From Bacteroidota bacterium (GTDB lineage Bacteria; Bacteroidota; Bacteroidia; NS11-12g; UBA955), in assembly GCA_947450015.1 (NCBI GenBank), contig CANFUB010000020.1, positions 1 to 17,079 of the forward strand: a stretch of 17,079 nt of DNA, read 5' to 3'. The position numbers and the translations under genes are program-made. This document shows, one piece after another, positions 1-7,819 of the stretch. Each line of letters begins with the position of its first letter. The stretch's first letter is position 1. The notes under the pieces were generated by a model. It did no database searches, had not been told where the DNA came from, and saw nothing but the letters and a program-made list of their open reading frames with translations.

Positions 1-282
1 AATGGCACCATATATACTTTTGCACCCTATGTTGCACCAAGTAGTTTGAATGGCCTTTTAAAACCATATCAATTTGCTAACACCAAAGAAGGATTTAAAA
101 TTTTATCAGACGAGAAAGTTGAATTTCAAATTTCCAATTTGATTGGTGAAAACATACACACTCAAAGTGTTGAAGGCAGTGAAATTTTTTCATTTAATAC
201 AACTCACTTATCAAAGGGAATGTATCTGGTAGCAATCGTTTCAAATAATCAAACATTTTTCGAAAAAATAATTGTACAATAA
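1..282 (+). CDS. C-terminal end of a T9SS-secreted protein (5' truncated by window edge)
   Basis: The reading frame is open from base 1 and ends with TAA at 280-282, so only the last 93 residues are present. The final 70 or so residues look like a type A T9SS sorting domain. There is a beta-rich segment with a conserved 'NLIGE' turn, then 'HLSKGMYLV', and a terminal 'FFEKIIVQ'. In such proteins this domain directs a folded periplasmic protein through the outer membrane by the type IX system and is then removed. The usual opening 'YPNP' motif is not evident; 'FANTKEG' stands in that region, so the domain is somewhat divergent. The function of the missing N-terminal part cannot be told. The TTG at 46 is an internal leucine codon, not a start. 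Confidence 0.75.
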   Translation, partial: NGTIYTFAPYVAPSSLNGLLKPYQFANTKEGFKILSDEKVEFQISNLIGENIHTQSVEGSEIFSFNTTHLSKGMYLVAIVSNNQTFFEKIIVQ

Positions 283-292
283 TTATTTTTTT
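263..292 (+). terminator. weak AT-only terminator candidate after the first gene
   Basis: An 11-bp inverted repeat, AAAAAATAATT at 263-273 and AATTATTTTTT at 281-291, flanks a 7-base loop and ends in a T run up to 292. It spans the stop codon of the upstream gene. The stem holds only A-T pairs, so it is much weaker than the two GC-containing terminators elsewhere in the window. It may end the upstream transcript only partially. Confidence 0.35.
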
Positions 293-419
293 GTATCATC
301 TAAGTCAAAATTAATATAAATATCATTTTCCTGAGATTAAGCAAATTATAAATTTATATAGAATAGTTCTAAATTAAATTTATGTGAATAAAAATTTTTA
401 ACATTGAAATATTCATTGA

Positions 420-427
420 TATATTTG
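420..427 (+). promoter_or_regulatory. candidate Bacteroidota -7 promoter element for the ACIII operon
   Basis: TATATTTG matches the Bacteroidota -7 consensus TAnnTTTG. Transcription from it would start around 432-436 and give a leader of about 60 bases before the ATG at 493. A TTG at 404-406 lies upstream, but the spacing (13 bases) is shorter than usual for the -33 element, so only the -7 half is convincing. It is the only TAnnTTTG match I found between the previous gene and actA. Confidence 0.45.
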
Positions 428-492
428 CGGTCTCATTAGAATTGTCATTTTTCAGTCATAAACTCATGGTTAGAAACCGAAATAATTATAAC

Positions 493-1809
493 ATGCAAGT
501 AAAATCACTATTAGTAGCCTTTTTACTTTTTCTCAGCTTAAATTTGTTTGCCCAGCCATCTGGTAAACCGCTCTCTGCAGAAGGAGCTAAAGGTGAATCA
601 TTATTCAAACTCAATTGCGCATCATGCCACGCCATGAATGTCAAATTGGTTGGTCCTGCTTTGCAGAATGTTCATCAACGCAGAAGCGAAGAATGGTTGT
701 TAAAATGGATTAAGAACAACGAAAAATTAAGAGCAAGTGGCGACAAAGATGCCATTGCCGTTTACAACGAAAACGGAAAAGCAGCGATGAACGTATTTGA
801 AAATCTAAGCGATGATCAAATTAAATCCATCATTACTTACTTTAAAGATTGGACACCTGCTGAAAAAAAAGGGCCAGTTGTAGATCCTGCTGCTCCTGAT
901 CAAGGTTTCTTTAGCGATAATACATTGTATATCCTTTTATTCTTAATTGTGATTTTAACAGTTGTATTGTTAATTTTAAGAAGAACCAAAAATCAATTAC
1001 AAACCACTTTAAACGATGTAGAAGGTGTAACTGAAACCGAAGCGTCTGAGCCAACTGCATCTCAATCTAAGATGGCAGCGTTCAAAAAGAAAAGCAATCC
1101 AACCATTGTTAAATTATTGGTAGGAACTGTCGTTGCGCTTTGTTTAGCAGTATACGGTTATAATTTTGGTGCAACTGAAATTGCAGTTCAACAAGGTTAT
1201 GCGCCAGAGCAACCAATTAAATTCTCACACAAAATTCACGCAGGTGATTACAAAATGGATTGTAAATATTGCCATACCACTGTTGAAAAATCAAAACAAG
1301 CAAGCGTTCCTTCTGTGAATACTTGTATGAATTGTCATAAAGGTGTGCAATTGAGAGAAAGATACGACGGTGAAATTTCTCCAGAAATTAAAAAGATTTA
1401 CGCTGCGATGGATTACGATCCTGATAAACCAAACGGTCAACAATTTGGTCCTAATCCAAAACCGATTAAATGGATTCGCGTTCACAACTTACCTGATCAC
1501 GCTTTCTTTAACCACAGTATGCACGTGAAAGGTGCTGGCTTAACATGCCAAACTTGTCACGGTCCTGTGCAAGCAATGCCAGTTGTTCAACAATTTTCTA
1601 CCTTGCAAATGGGTTGGTGTATCAATTGTCACAGAGAAAGAAATATTGACGTAGAAAACAATCCTTACTACGAAAAATTACACGAAAAAATCAAAGCAGA
1701 TAAGAATAACAAAAATTCTAACTATAGCAAATATTACACAAAAGATGGCAAAATCAATGTAACAGCGGCTCAAAACGGAGCGTTGGAATGTTCAAAATGT
1801 CACTATTAA
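493..1809 (+). CDS. actA: ACIII subunit ActA: hexaheme c-type cytochrome (monoheme domain fused to pentaheme domain)
   Basis: This subunit of alternative complex III passes electrons from the ActB iron-sulfur chain through c-type hemes towards the terminal oxidase, on the periplasmic side. The start chosen is ATG 493, which gives 438 residues and a clean signal peptide (residues 1-20, ending 'LFAQ'). An in-frame TTG at 442 and ATG at 466 would add an untypical leader. Residues about 31-125 form a monoheme cytochrome c domain with CASCH at 42-46 and a plausible Met ligand in 'AAMNVF'. Two hydrophobic segments follow, one starting with 'NTLYILLFL' and one with 'KLLVGTVVA'. The second part holds five more CxxCH motifs at 257, 278, 352, 376 and 433, the last almost at the C-terminus. 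It is the first gene of the operon, 35 bases before actB. The pentaheme part is standard ActA. The extra N-terminal heme domain is probably a lineage feature. Confidence 0.93.
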   Translation: MQVKSLLVAFLLFLSLNLFAQPSGKPLSAEGAKGESLFKLNCASCHAMNVKLVGPALQNVHQRRSEEWLLKWIKNNEKLRASGDKDAIAVYNENGKAAMNVFENLSDDQIKSIITYFKDWTPAEKKGPVVDPAAPDQGFFSDNTLYILLFLIVILTVVLLILRRTKNQLQTTLNDVEGVTETEASEPTASQSKMAAFKKKSNPTIVKLLVGTVVALCLAVYGYNFGATEIAVQQGYAPEQPIKFSHKIHAGDYKMDCKYCHTTVEKSKQASVPSVNTCMNCHKGVQLRERYDGEISPEIKKIYAAMDYDPDKPNGQQFGPNPKPIKWIRVHNLPDHAFFNHSMHVKGAGLTCQTCHGPVQAMPVVQQFSTLQMGWCINCHRERNIDVENNPYYEKLHEKIKADKNNKNSNYSKYYTKDGKINVTAAQNGALECSKCHY

Positions 1810-1844
1810 TTTAATTTTATAAAATCACTAGGCTAACAATAAAA

Positions 1845-4800
1845 ATGGCGAATAAACAAACATACTGGAAAGGCGAAGAGGAATTATTAAGAACCAAAGA
1901 TTTTTTGGCTTCTCAAAAAAATGAATTTCATGAAGCGCTTCCTTTAGATGAAGTATTAAGTGAAAATAACTTAGGCTTAAGTGCTAACAGAAGAGATTTT
2001 CTTAAATTCTTTGGATTTAGTATCGCAGCTGTATCATTGGCTGCTTGTAATAAAACACCAATTAGAAATGTAGTTCCTTACTTGGTTAAACCAGAAGAAA
2101 TTACCCCAGGTGTTGCTAACTATTACAATTCAACTTGTGGTGCTTGTAGTGCTGCATGTGGTGTTACGGTAAAAACAAGAGAAGGTCGTCCGATTAAAGT
2201 AGATGGCAATACCAACTCACCAGTTTCTGGTGGTGGATTGTGTTCAACTGGTCAGGCTTCTATCTTAAGTTTATATGATACTGAAAGATTAGCAGGTCCT
2301 CAAAAAGTAAAAGATAAAACAACTTCTTTGGTTGAATGGTCTGCAATCGATGCTGATATTACAAAGCAATTAACCGCTATCAACGCATCAGGTGGTAGAA
2401 TCGCTATCGTTAGTGGCACTTTACACAGTCCTTCTACTTTAGGTGTTATTTCTGACTTTACTGCAAAATATACCAATACCAAACATGTTACTTACGATAC
2501 AATTGGTTACGGTGGTATTTTATCTGCTAACCTAAGTTCATTTGGTAAGCAAGTATTGCCTTCATACAATTTTGATAAAGCCAATGTGGTAGTAAGTTTC
2601 GGTGCCGATTTCTTAGGTACTTGGATTTCTCCAGTTGAATTTACCAAAGCTTGGGCTTCTAGAAGAAAAGTAGATGGCTTAAACAAAGATTCAAAAATCA
2701 TTAAAACCATTCAGTTCGAAAGTAACCTTTCATTAACTGGTTCTAATGCCGATTACCGTTTCCCAATGAAATCTTCAATGGAAGCGATATACGTTACTGC
2801 ATTGTACAATGCCATTGCTCAAAAAGCAGGTGTTGCGCAAATGCCAATGGTTAAAACTGGCGAATTAGCTGGTAGCGCCATTAAACAATCTGCAGAAGCA
2901 TTGTGGAACGAAAAAGGCGCAGGTCTTGTTGTTTCAGGTTCAAACGATGCACGTGTTCAAACTGTTATCAACGGTATCAACTTGTTGTTGAACAACTATG
3001 GCACAACCATCGATTTAGATAACCACTCAAATCAGTACAAAGGTATCGATGCAGATTTCGCTCAATTTGCAACAGATTTAAGCAATGGTAATTATAAAGC
3101 AGTTATTTTCTATAACACCAATCCGCTTTACAATTCACCAATGGCCGATATGATTTCTGCTGGTATTAAGAAGGCAGCTTTATCAATTTCGTTTGCAACT
3201 ACTGCCGACGAAACTGCTATCGAGTGTCAATACATCGCGCCAGATAGTCACTATCTTGAATCTTGGAACGATGCTGAACCAAAAGCTGGTTTATTCCAAT
3301 TAACCCAACCAACCATTTCGCCAGTATTCAAAACCCGTCAAGCACAAGAGTCGTTATTGACTTGGGCAGGTTTAGCAACTAAGCCATTGGTTGATCCATT
3401 TGCTAACAAAACCATCTTAACACAAAAGGCTGAAGCTTCAATTTATTATTTATACATTAAAAATAAATGGGCTGCAATGGGCATCAATAGCGATGCTACA
3501 TTCAACAAAGCGTTGCATGATGGCGTTCATAAATTAGATGCTAAAGTAGCAACAACACCAGCATTCGCTGCTAACTTAAGCACAGTAGCTGCTGAACTTG
3601 ATAAAATGACCATCAATGCCAACGCTATTGACTTGGTATTGTATCAAAACGTTGCCATTAAAGATGGTAGCTTAAGCAACAACCCTTGGTTACAAGAAAC
3701 ACCAGATCCAATCAGCAAAGTAACATGGGACAATTATGTTTCATTGCCTAAAGCATTGGCTGAAAAAGAAAAAATTGCCAATGGCGATTTAGTAGATGTA
3801 ACTGTAGGTTCAAAAAGTATCAAAGGTTTACCTGTCTTCATACAACCTGGTCAAAGCAACATGACTGTTGGTCTTGCTTTAGGTTATGGCAGAAAAGGTA
3901 AAATCGGAGAGAAAGGTGAATTCGAAGCCATCGGTAAAAATGCATTCCCTTTTGTTACTTATTCAAATGGTAACTTTAATTATGTAACCAATGGTGTTAA
4001 AATCACCAAAGCCGAAGGTAATTATGAGTTAGCTCAAACCCAAACCCACTTCTCAATCGAGGGTAGAGATTTGGTAAGAGAGACTACTTTCAACGAAATA
4101 AAAGAGAATCCAAAAGCTGGTAACGATAAAATGGCGCCACATCTTTACACCCTTTGGGAAACCAAAGATTATAAAAAAGATGGTGCTCCAAATCACCACT
4201 GGGCAATGTCGATCGACTTGAATACTTGTACTGGTTGCAGTGCTTGTGTTGTAAGTTGTAACATCGAAAACAACGTACCAGTAGTTGGTAGAGCTGAGGT
4301 AAGAAGAAGAAGAGAAATGCATTGGATGCGTATCGACCGTTACTTCTCTTTCAGCAACGTTAACAAAATCAATTACGAAGCCGACTTGTTCCTTAAAAAG
4401 GATTACGAAGGCGACAAAATAACCAAAGAAAAAGGTTTAGAAGCCATTGACGCAATCGAAAGTAAAAAAGCTGATAAAGCCAATTACGACCATTGGGAAA
4501 ATGTACAAGTGGTGCACCAACCAATGATGTGTCAACATTGCGGTCAAGCGCCATGCGAAACTGTTTGTCCAGTATTAGCAACTACGCATAGCACCGAAGG
4601 TTTAAATCAAATGACTTATAACCGTTGTATTGGTACTAAATATTGTGCAAACAACTGCCCTTATAAAGTAAGAAGATTCAACTGGTTCAGATACAATGAC
4701 AACGACCAATTCGATTTCCATTTCAACAACGATTTAGGTAAAATGGTAATCAATCCTGATGTAACAGTGCGTACAAGAGGGGTGATGGAAAAATGTAGCA

Positions 4801-5063
4801 TGTGTGTTCAAAGCATTCAAGCTGTTAAAGTAAAAGCAAAACGCGAACGCAGAAAAATCAATGATGGCGAAGTTAAAACCGCTTGTCAAAGAGCATGTCC
4901 TGCAGGTGCAATTGTTTTTGGTGATGTGAACGATCAAAACAGCGAGATCCACAAATTGTTTATGAACGAACGCTCATACAGAGTTTTAGAGGAATTGAAT
5001 ACCCAAACTGCTGTTAAATATTTAGTGAAAGTAAGAGATACCGAAACCGCAAAAAAAGCATAA
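1845..5063 (+). CDS. actB: ACIII subunit ActB: Tat-exported molybdopterin-oxidoreductase-like / four-cluster ferredoxin protein
   Basis: ActB is the large periplasmic iron-sulfur subunit that links quinol oxidation at ActC to the hemes of ActA. It has 1072 residues. The N-terminus carries the extended Tat signal known from this family: about 45 residues beginning with the 'YWKG' motif, then twin Arg at 49-50 in 'NRRDFLKFFG', and a lipobox ending at Cys68. Residues about 95-770 resemble a molybdopterin oxidoreductase (B1) and keep a CxxCxxxC motif (C98, C101, C105) plus C133. The C-terminal B2 part has Cys sets at 795/798/801/805, 896/899/904/908, 928/934/938 and 984/987/1014/1018. That is fifteen cysteines; the three-Cys set with T/K between C928 and C934 fits one [3Fe-4S] and three [4Fe-4S] clusters. 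In characterised ACIII the B1 domain carries no molybdenum, and I assume the same here. Confidence 0.95.
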   Translation: MANKQTYWKGEEELLRTKDFLASQKNEFHEALPLDEVLSENNLGLSANRRDFLKFFGFSIAAVSLAACNKTPIRNVVPYLVKPEEITPGVANYYNSTCGACSAACGVTVKTREGRPIKVDGNTNSPVSGGGLCSTGQASILSLYDTERLAGPQKVKDKTTSLVEWSAIDADITKQLTAINASGGRIAIVSGTLHSPSTLGVISDFTAKYTNTKHVTYDTIGYGGILSANLSSFGKQVLPSYNFDKANVVVSFGADFLGTWISPVEFTKAWASRRKVDGLNKDSKIIKTIQFESNLSLTGSNADYRFPMKSSMEAIYVTALYNAIAQKAGVAQMPMVKTGELAGSAIKQSAEALWNEKGAGLVVSGSNDARVQTVINGINLLLNNYGTTIDLDNHSNQYKGIDADFAQFATDLSNGNYKAVIFYNTNPLYNSPMADMISAGIKKAALSISFATTADETAIECQYIAPDSHYLESWNDAEPKAGLFQLTQPTISPVFKTRQAQESLLTWAGLATKPLVDPFANKTILTQKAEASIYYLYIKNKWAAMGINSDATFNKALHDGVHKLDAKVATTPAFAANLSTVAAELDKMTINANAIDLVLYQNVAIKDGSLSNNPWLQETPDPISKVTWDNYVSLPKALAEKEKIANGDLVDVTVGSKSIKGLPVFIQPGQSNMTVGLALGYGRKGKIGEKGEFEAIGKNAFPFVTYSNGNFNYVTNGVKITKAEGNYELAQTQTHFSIEGRDLVRETTFNEIKENPKAGNDKMAPHLYTLWETKDYKKDGAPNHHWAMSIDLNTCTGCSACVVSCNIENNVPVVGRAEVRRRREMHWMRIDRYFSFSNVNKINYEADLFLKKDYEGDKITKEKGLEAIDAIESKKADKANYDHWENVQVVHQPMMCQHCGQAPCETVCPVLATTHSTEGLNQMTYNRCIGTKYCANNCPYKVRRFNWFRYNDNDQFDFHFNNDLGKMVINPDVTVRTRGVMEKCSMCVQSIQAVKVKAKRERRKINDGEVKTACQRACPAGAIVFGDVNDQNSEIHKLFMNERSYRVLEELNTQTAVKYLVKVRDTETAKKA

Positions 5064-5088
5064 TAACTTAAAAAATAATTAATCAATA

Positions 5089-6441
5089 ATGATTCACGAT
5101 TCAGTTATAAGACCAAATTTAGTAACAGGTGATAAGACCCTTCATGATGTAACCACAGAGATATGCCGTCCGATTGAAAACAAACCGTCCATGTCATGGT
5201 CAATTGGTTTCACGATTTCGTTTATATTTTTAGGTTTACTTGGCTTAACCTTGTTCATCACAGAATATACGGGTATCGGTACTTGGGGTTTGAACAAATC
5301 TGTTCAGTGGGGTTGGGATATCACCAACTTCGTATTCTGGGTGGGTATTGGTCACGCGGGTACTTTGATTTCAGCTATCTTGTTATTGTTCCGTCAAAAA
5401 TGGAGAATGTCAATTAACAGATCAGCTGAGGCCATGACCATCTTCGCGGTAATGTGTGCGGCTATTTTCCCATTCTTCCACATGGGTCGTCTTTGGGTAG
5501 GTATCTATTGGGTATTCCCATTGCCAAATGCTTTCGGTTCTTTGTGGGTTAACTTCCACTCACCGTTGCTTTGGGACGTGTTCGCGATTTCTACGTACTT
5601 CTCAGTATCATTGGTATTTTGGTACTTAGGTTTAATTCCAGATATTGCTACTGTAAGAGATAGAGCTAAAACAGCTGGTAGAAAATTCTGGTACAATTTC
5701 TTCTCAATGGGTTGGACAGGTTCTGTTAGAACTTGGAACAGATATGAGGTTGTGTCTTTAATCTTGGCAGGTATTTCTACTCCGCTGGTATTATCGGTTC
5801 ACACCATTGTATCCATGGACTTCGCGACCTCGGTTGTACCGGGTTGGCACACCACCATCTTCCCTCCATATTTCGTTGCCGGTGCGATTTTCTCTGGTTT
5901 CGGTATGGTGTTAACCTTATTGGTTATTGCTCGTAAAGTAATGAACTACCAAGACTATATCACCATCGGTCACTTAGAGGCCATGTGTAAAGTGGTAATG
6001 TTAACAGGTACCATGGTAGGTTTAGCTTATATCACTGAGTTCTTCGTAGCAGCTTACTCTGGTGTTGAGTACGAACAATATGCATTTATCAATAGAGCAA
6101 CTGGACCCTACTGGTGGGCTTATTGGAGCATGATGTCTTGTAACTTAATTGCACCACAAGTATTCTGGTTCAAATGGGCGAGAACAACACCTTGGTTTAT
6201 CTTCATGTTATCTGTAGTGGTAAACGTGGGTATGTGGTTCGAACGTTTCGTAATTATCGTTACTTCGTTGCACAGAGAATACTTGCCTTCAGGTTGGGTA
6301 ATGTACTCACCAACAAGAATAGAAATCGGCATCTTCTTAGGTACCTTCGGTTTATTCTTTACATGTTTCTTCTTATTCAGTAAGTTTTTACCTGTAATCA
6401 ATATGTCAGAGTTGAAAGCCATCTTAAAAAATAGAGAATAA
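5089..6441 (+). CDS. actC: ACIII subunit ActC: NrfD/PsrC-like quinol-oxidising membrane subunit
   Basis: ActC is the integral membrane subunit that holds the menaquinol oxidation site of alternative complex III. It has 450 residues, with a roughly 35-residue polar N-terminal stretch and then about ten hydrophobic segments, the number expected for this NrfD/PsrC-like family. Conserved-looking family stretches include 'FWVGIGHAGTLISA' around residues 83-96 (His89), 'LWDVFAIS' around 161-168 (Asp163), and 'HTIVSMDFA' followed by 'PGWHTTIFPPYFVAGA' around 238-266. Charged residues inside membrane segments are typical of the quinol pocket and proton path, but which residues bind quinol here is inference. 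It lies 25 bases after actB and 19 before actD, so it is surely co-transcribed. Confidence 0.95.
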   Translation: MIHDSVIRPNLVTGDKTLHDVTTEICRPIENKPSMSWSIGFTISFIFLGLLGLTLFITEYTGIGTWGLNKSVQWGWDITNFVFWVGIGHAGTLISAILLLFRQKWRMSINRSAEAMTIFAVMCAAIFPFFHMGRLWVGIYWVFPLPNAFGSLWVNFHSPLLWDVFAISTYFSVSLVFWYLGLIPDIATVRDRAKTAGRKFWYNFFSMGWTGSVRTWNRYEVVSLILAGISTPLVLSVHTIVSMDFATSVVPGWHTTIFPPYFVAGAIFSGFGMVLTLLVIARKVMNYQDYITIGHLEAMCKVVMLTGTMVGLAYITEFFVAAYSGVEYEQYAFINRATGPYWWAYWSMMSCNLIAPQVFWFKWARTTPWFIFMLSVVVNVGMWFERFVIIVTSLHREYLPSGWVMYSPTRIEIGIFLGTFGLFFTCFFLFSKFLPVINMSELKAILKNRE

Positions 6442-6460
6442 TCATTTTAAAATTGAATAG

Positions 6461-7063
6461 ATGATAGATAGTAAATTATATTTAGATAAAAATAAAACAG
6501 TGATGTTCGGGATTTTCGAAAACCCGGATAAATTCCTTGACACTGTTGCAAAAGTGAATGCAAAAGGTGCTAATATTTTAGATTGCTATACACCATTTCC
6601 GGTGCATGGTATCGAAAAGGCTATGGGTTTAAAAAGATCCCGTTTGCCAATTGTATCTTTCATTTGTGGTTGCTTAGGTTTTTTAAGTGCCGCTACACTT
6701 CAATATTATATCATGGCTTACGATTGGATCATGGTAATTGGTAACAAACCATCGATTGGTGTGAGTTGGGTGCCTGTATTGTTTGAGTTAACCATCTTGT
6801 TCACTGCATTTGGAACTGCCATTACTTTCTTTATTAGAAATAAAATGTTGCACGGCAAATTGCCAATGGAAAGAATTGACATGAGACAAACAGATGACAG
6901 ATTAGTAGTAGCGATTGCTACCGATGCTGATAATACCAACAAATCTGAATTATCTGCAATGCTTTTCTCAGGTGGTGCAGTAGAAGTAAAAGAGAGAACA
7001 AATCATGGATACGATGATTTCTCTGATGTAATGATTAACAATAACGGAACAGTAATCGCCTAA
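6461..7063 (+). CDS. actD: ACIII subunit ActD (DUF3341 membrane protein)
   Basis: ActD is a small structural membrane subunit of alternative complex III and carries no redox cofactor motifs. It has 200 residues. A soluble N-terminal domain contains 'MFGIFENPDKFLDTV' (residues 15-29) and 'YTPFPVHGIEKAMGL' (43-57), both typical of DUF3341. It is followed by two transmembrane helices at about 63-85 and 103-125 and a polar C-terminal tail with 'DDRLVVAI' (145-152). The first ATG (6461) is used; an in-frame ATG at 6503 (Met15) would begin directly at the conserved core, so the true start may be either. The spacing to both neighbours is 19 bases. Confidence 0.92.
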   Translation: MIDSKLYLDKNKTVMFGIFENPDKFLDTVAKVNAKGANILDCYTPFPVHGIEKAMGLKRSRLPIVSFICGCLGFLSAATLQYYIMAYDWIMVIGNKPSIGVSWVPVLFELTILFTAFGTAITFFIRNKMLHGKLPMERIDMRQTDDRLVVAIATDADNTNKSELSAMLFSGGAVEVKERTNHGYDDFSDVMINNNGTVIA

Positions 7064-7082
7064 ATAAAGTTTAAATAAAGTA

Positions 7083-7817
7083 ATGAAGCAAAATATATTT
7101 ATAATTATCGGTGCGGCATTGGTTACTTCGCTTTCATCTTGCTGGATGAAATCTGGAGGTAACGATACAGGATATGAATATGCACCCGATATGTATTACT
7201 CAAAAGGGTACGAGCCTATGTCACAATTTAGTGATAGTAGCAAATACCGTTACAATCCTTATTTCATGACCATGAGAGAGCCTGTTAAAGGGAGCGTTGC
7301 CATCGGTCAATTAGATTACCAATACCCATTTGATAATACTGCCGAAGGTTATGAAGCCTCAGCAAGTTTACAAATGCCAGGTTTAACCTTGAACGAGCAA
7401 ATAGAAGGTGAAAGATTATACGGCATTTATTGCGCTGTTTGCCATGGCGAAAAAGGTGGTAACGATGGTACTGTTTCTTCAAAACAAGCTACTTTAAAAC
7501 CAAGCTGGGCAAACTACCAAGACAAATACGTAAAAGAATTGCCAGTGGGTAAAATTTACCATACCATTACTTACGGTAAAAACAACATGGGTAGCTATGC
7601 TTCTGCTGTTACGCCTAAAGACCGTTGGGCCATTATCGCTTATGTTAAACGCCTAAGCATGATGGATAGTTTAGGTAACATGCCAAAAGCTGTTTATATC
7701 GAATCAGCGCCAGTTGCTGCTGCAGTTGTAGCTGATACAATAAAAAACCCTGAGCCAGCAACCCCTGCGAATAGTTCATCTAGTACAAGTAATCATTCTA
7801 ATCATAACAAGCATTAA
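7083..7817 (+). CDS. actE: ACIII subunit ActE: monoheme cytochrome c lipoprotein
   Basis: ActE is the membrane-anchored monoheme cytochrome of alternative complex III. It has 244 residues. The N-terminal signal is of the lipoprotein kind, with lipobox 'SLSSC' and the modified Cys at residue 20, so mature ActE should be tethered by lipid on the periplasmic side. The heme motif CAVCH is at 117-121, preceded by 'GERLYGIYC', as in cytochrome c domains. Met169 in 'NNMGSYASAVT' is the likely sixth heme ligand, and 'DRWAIIAYVKRL' is the usual closing helix. The last 35 residues are a low-complexity tail rich in Ala, Pro, Ser, Asn and His. Only two bases separate its stop codon from the start of actF. 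Confidence 0.93.
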   Translation: MKQNIFIIIGAALVTSLSSCWMKSGGNDTGYEYAPDMYYSKGYEPMSQFSDSSKYRYNPYFMTMREPVKGSVAIGQLDYQYPFDNTAEGYEASASLQMPGLTLNEQIEGERLYGIYCAVCHGEKGGNDGTVSSKQATLKPSWANYQDKYVKELPVGKIYHTITYGKNNMGSYASAVTPKDRWAIIAYVKRLSMMDSLGNMPKAVYIESAPVAAAVVADTIKNPEPATPANSSSSTSNHSNHNKH

Positions 7818-7819
7818 AT

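Noticed and set aside
442..492. Longer N-terminus of ActA from TTG 442 or ATG 466
   Set aside because: The extra residues are polar and unlike a signal peptide, whereas ATG 493 begins a regular one. The candidate -7 box at 420-427 would also leave almost no leader before 442.
6120..6422. 100-residue minus-strand ORF inside actC
   Set aside because: It is a shadow of actC, whose frame is fully explained by a conserved membrane protein, and the translated product has no family resemblance.
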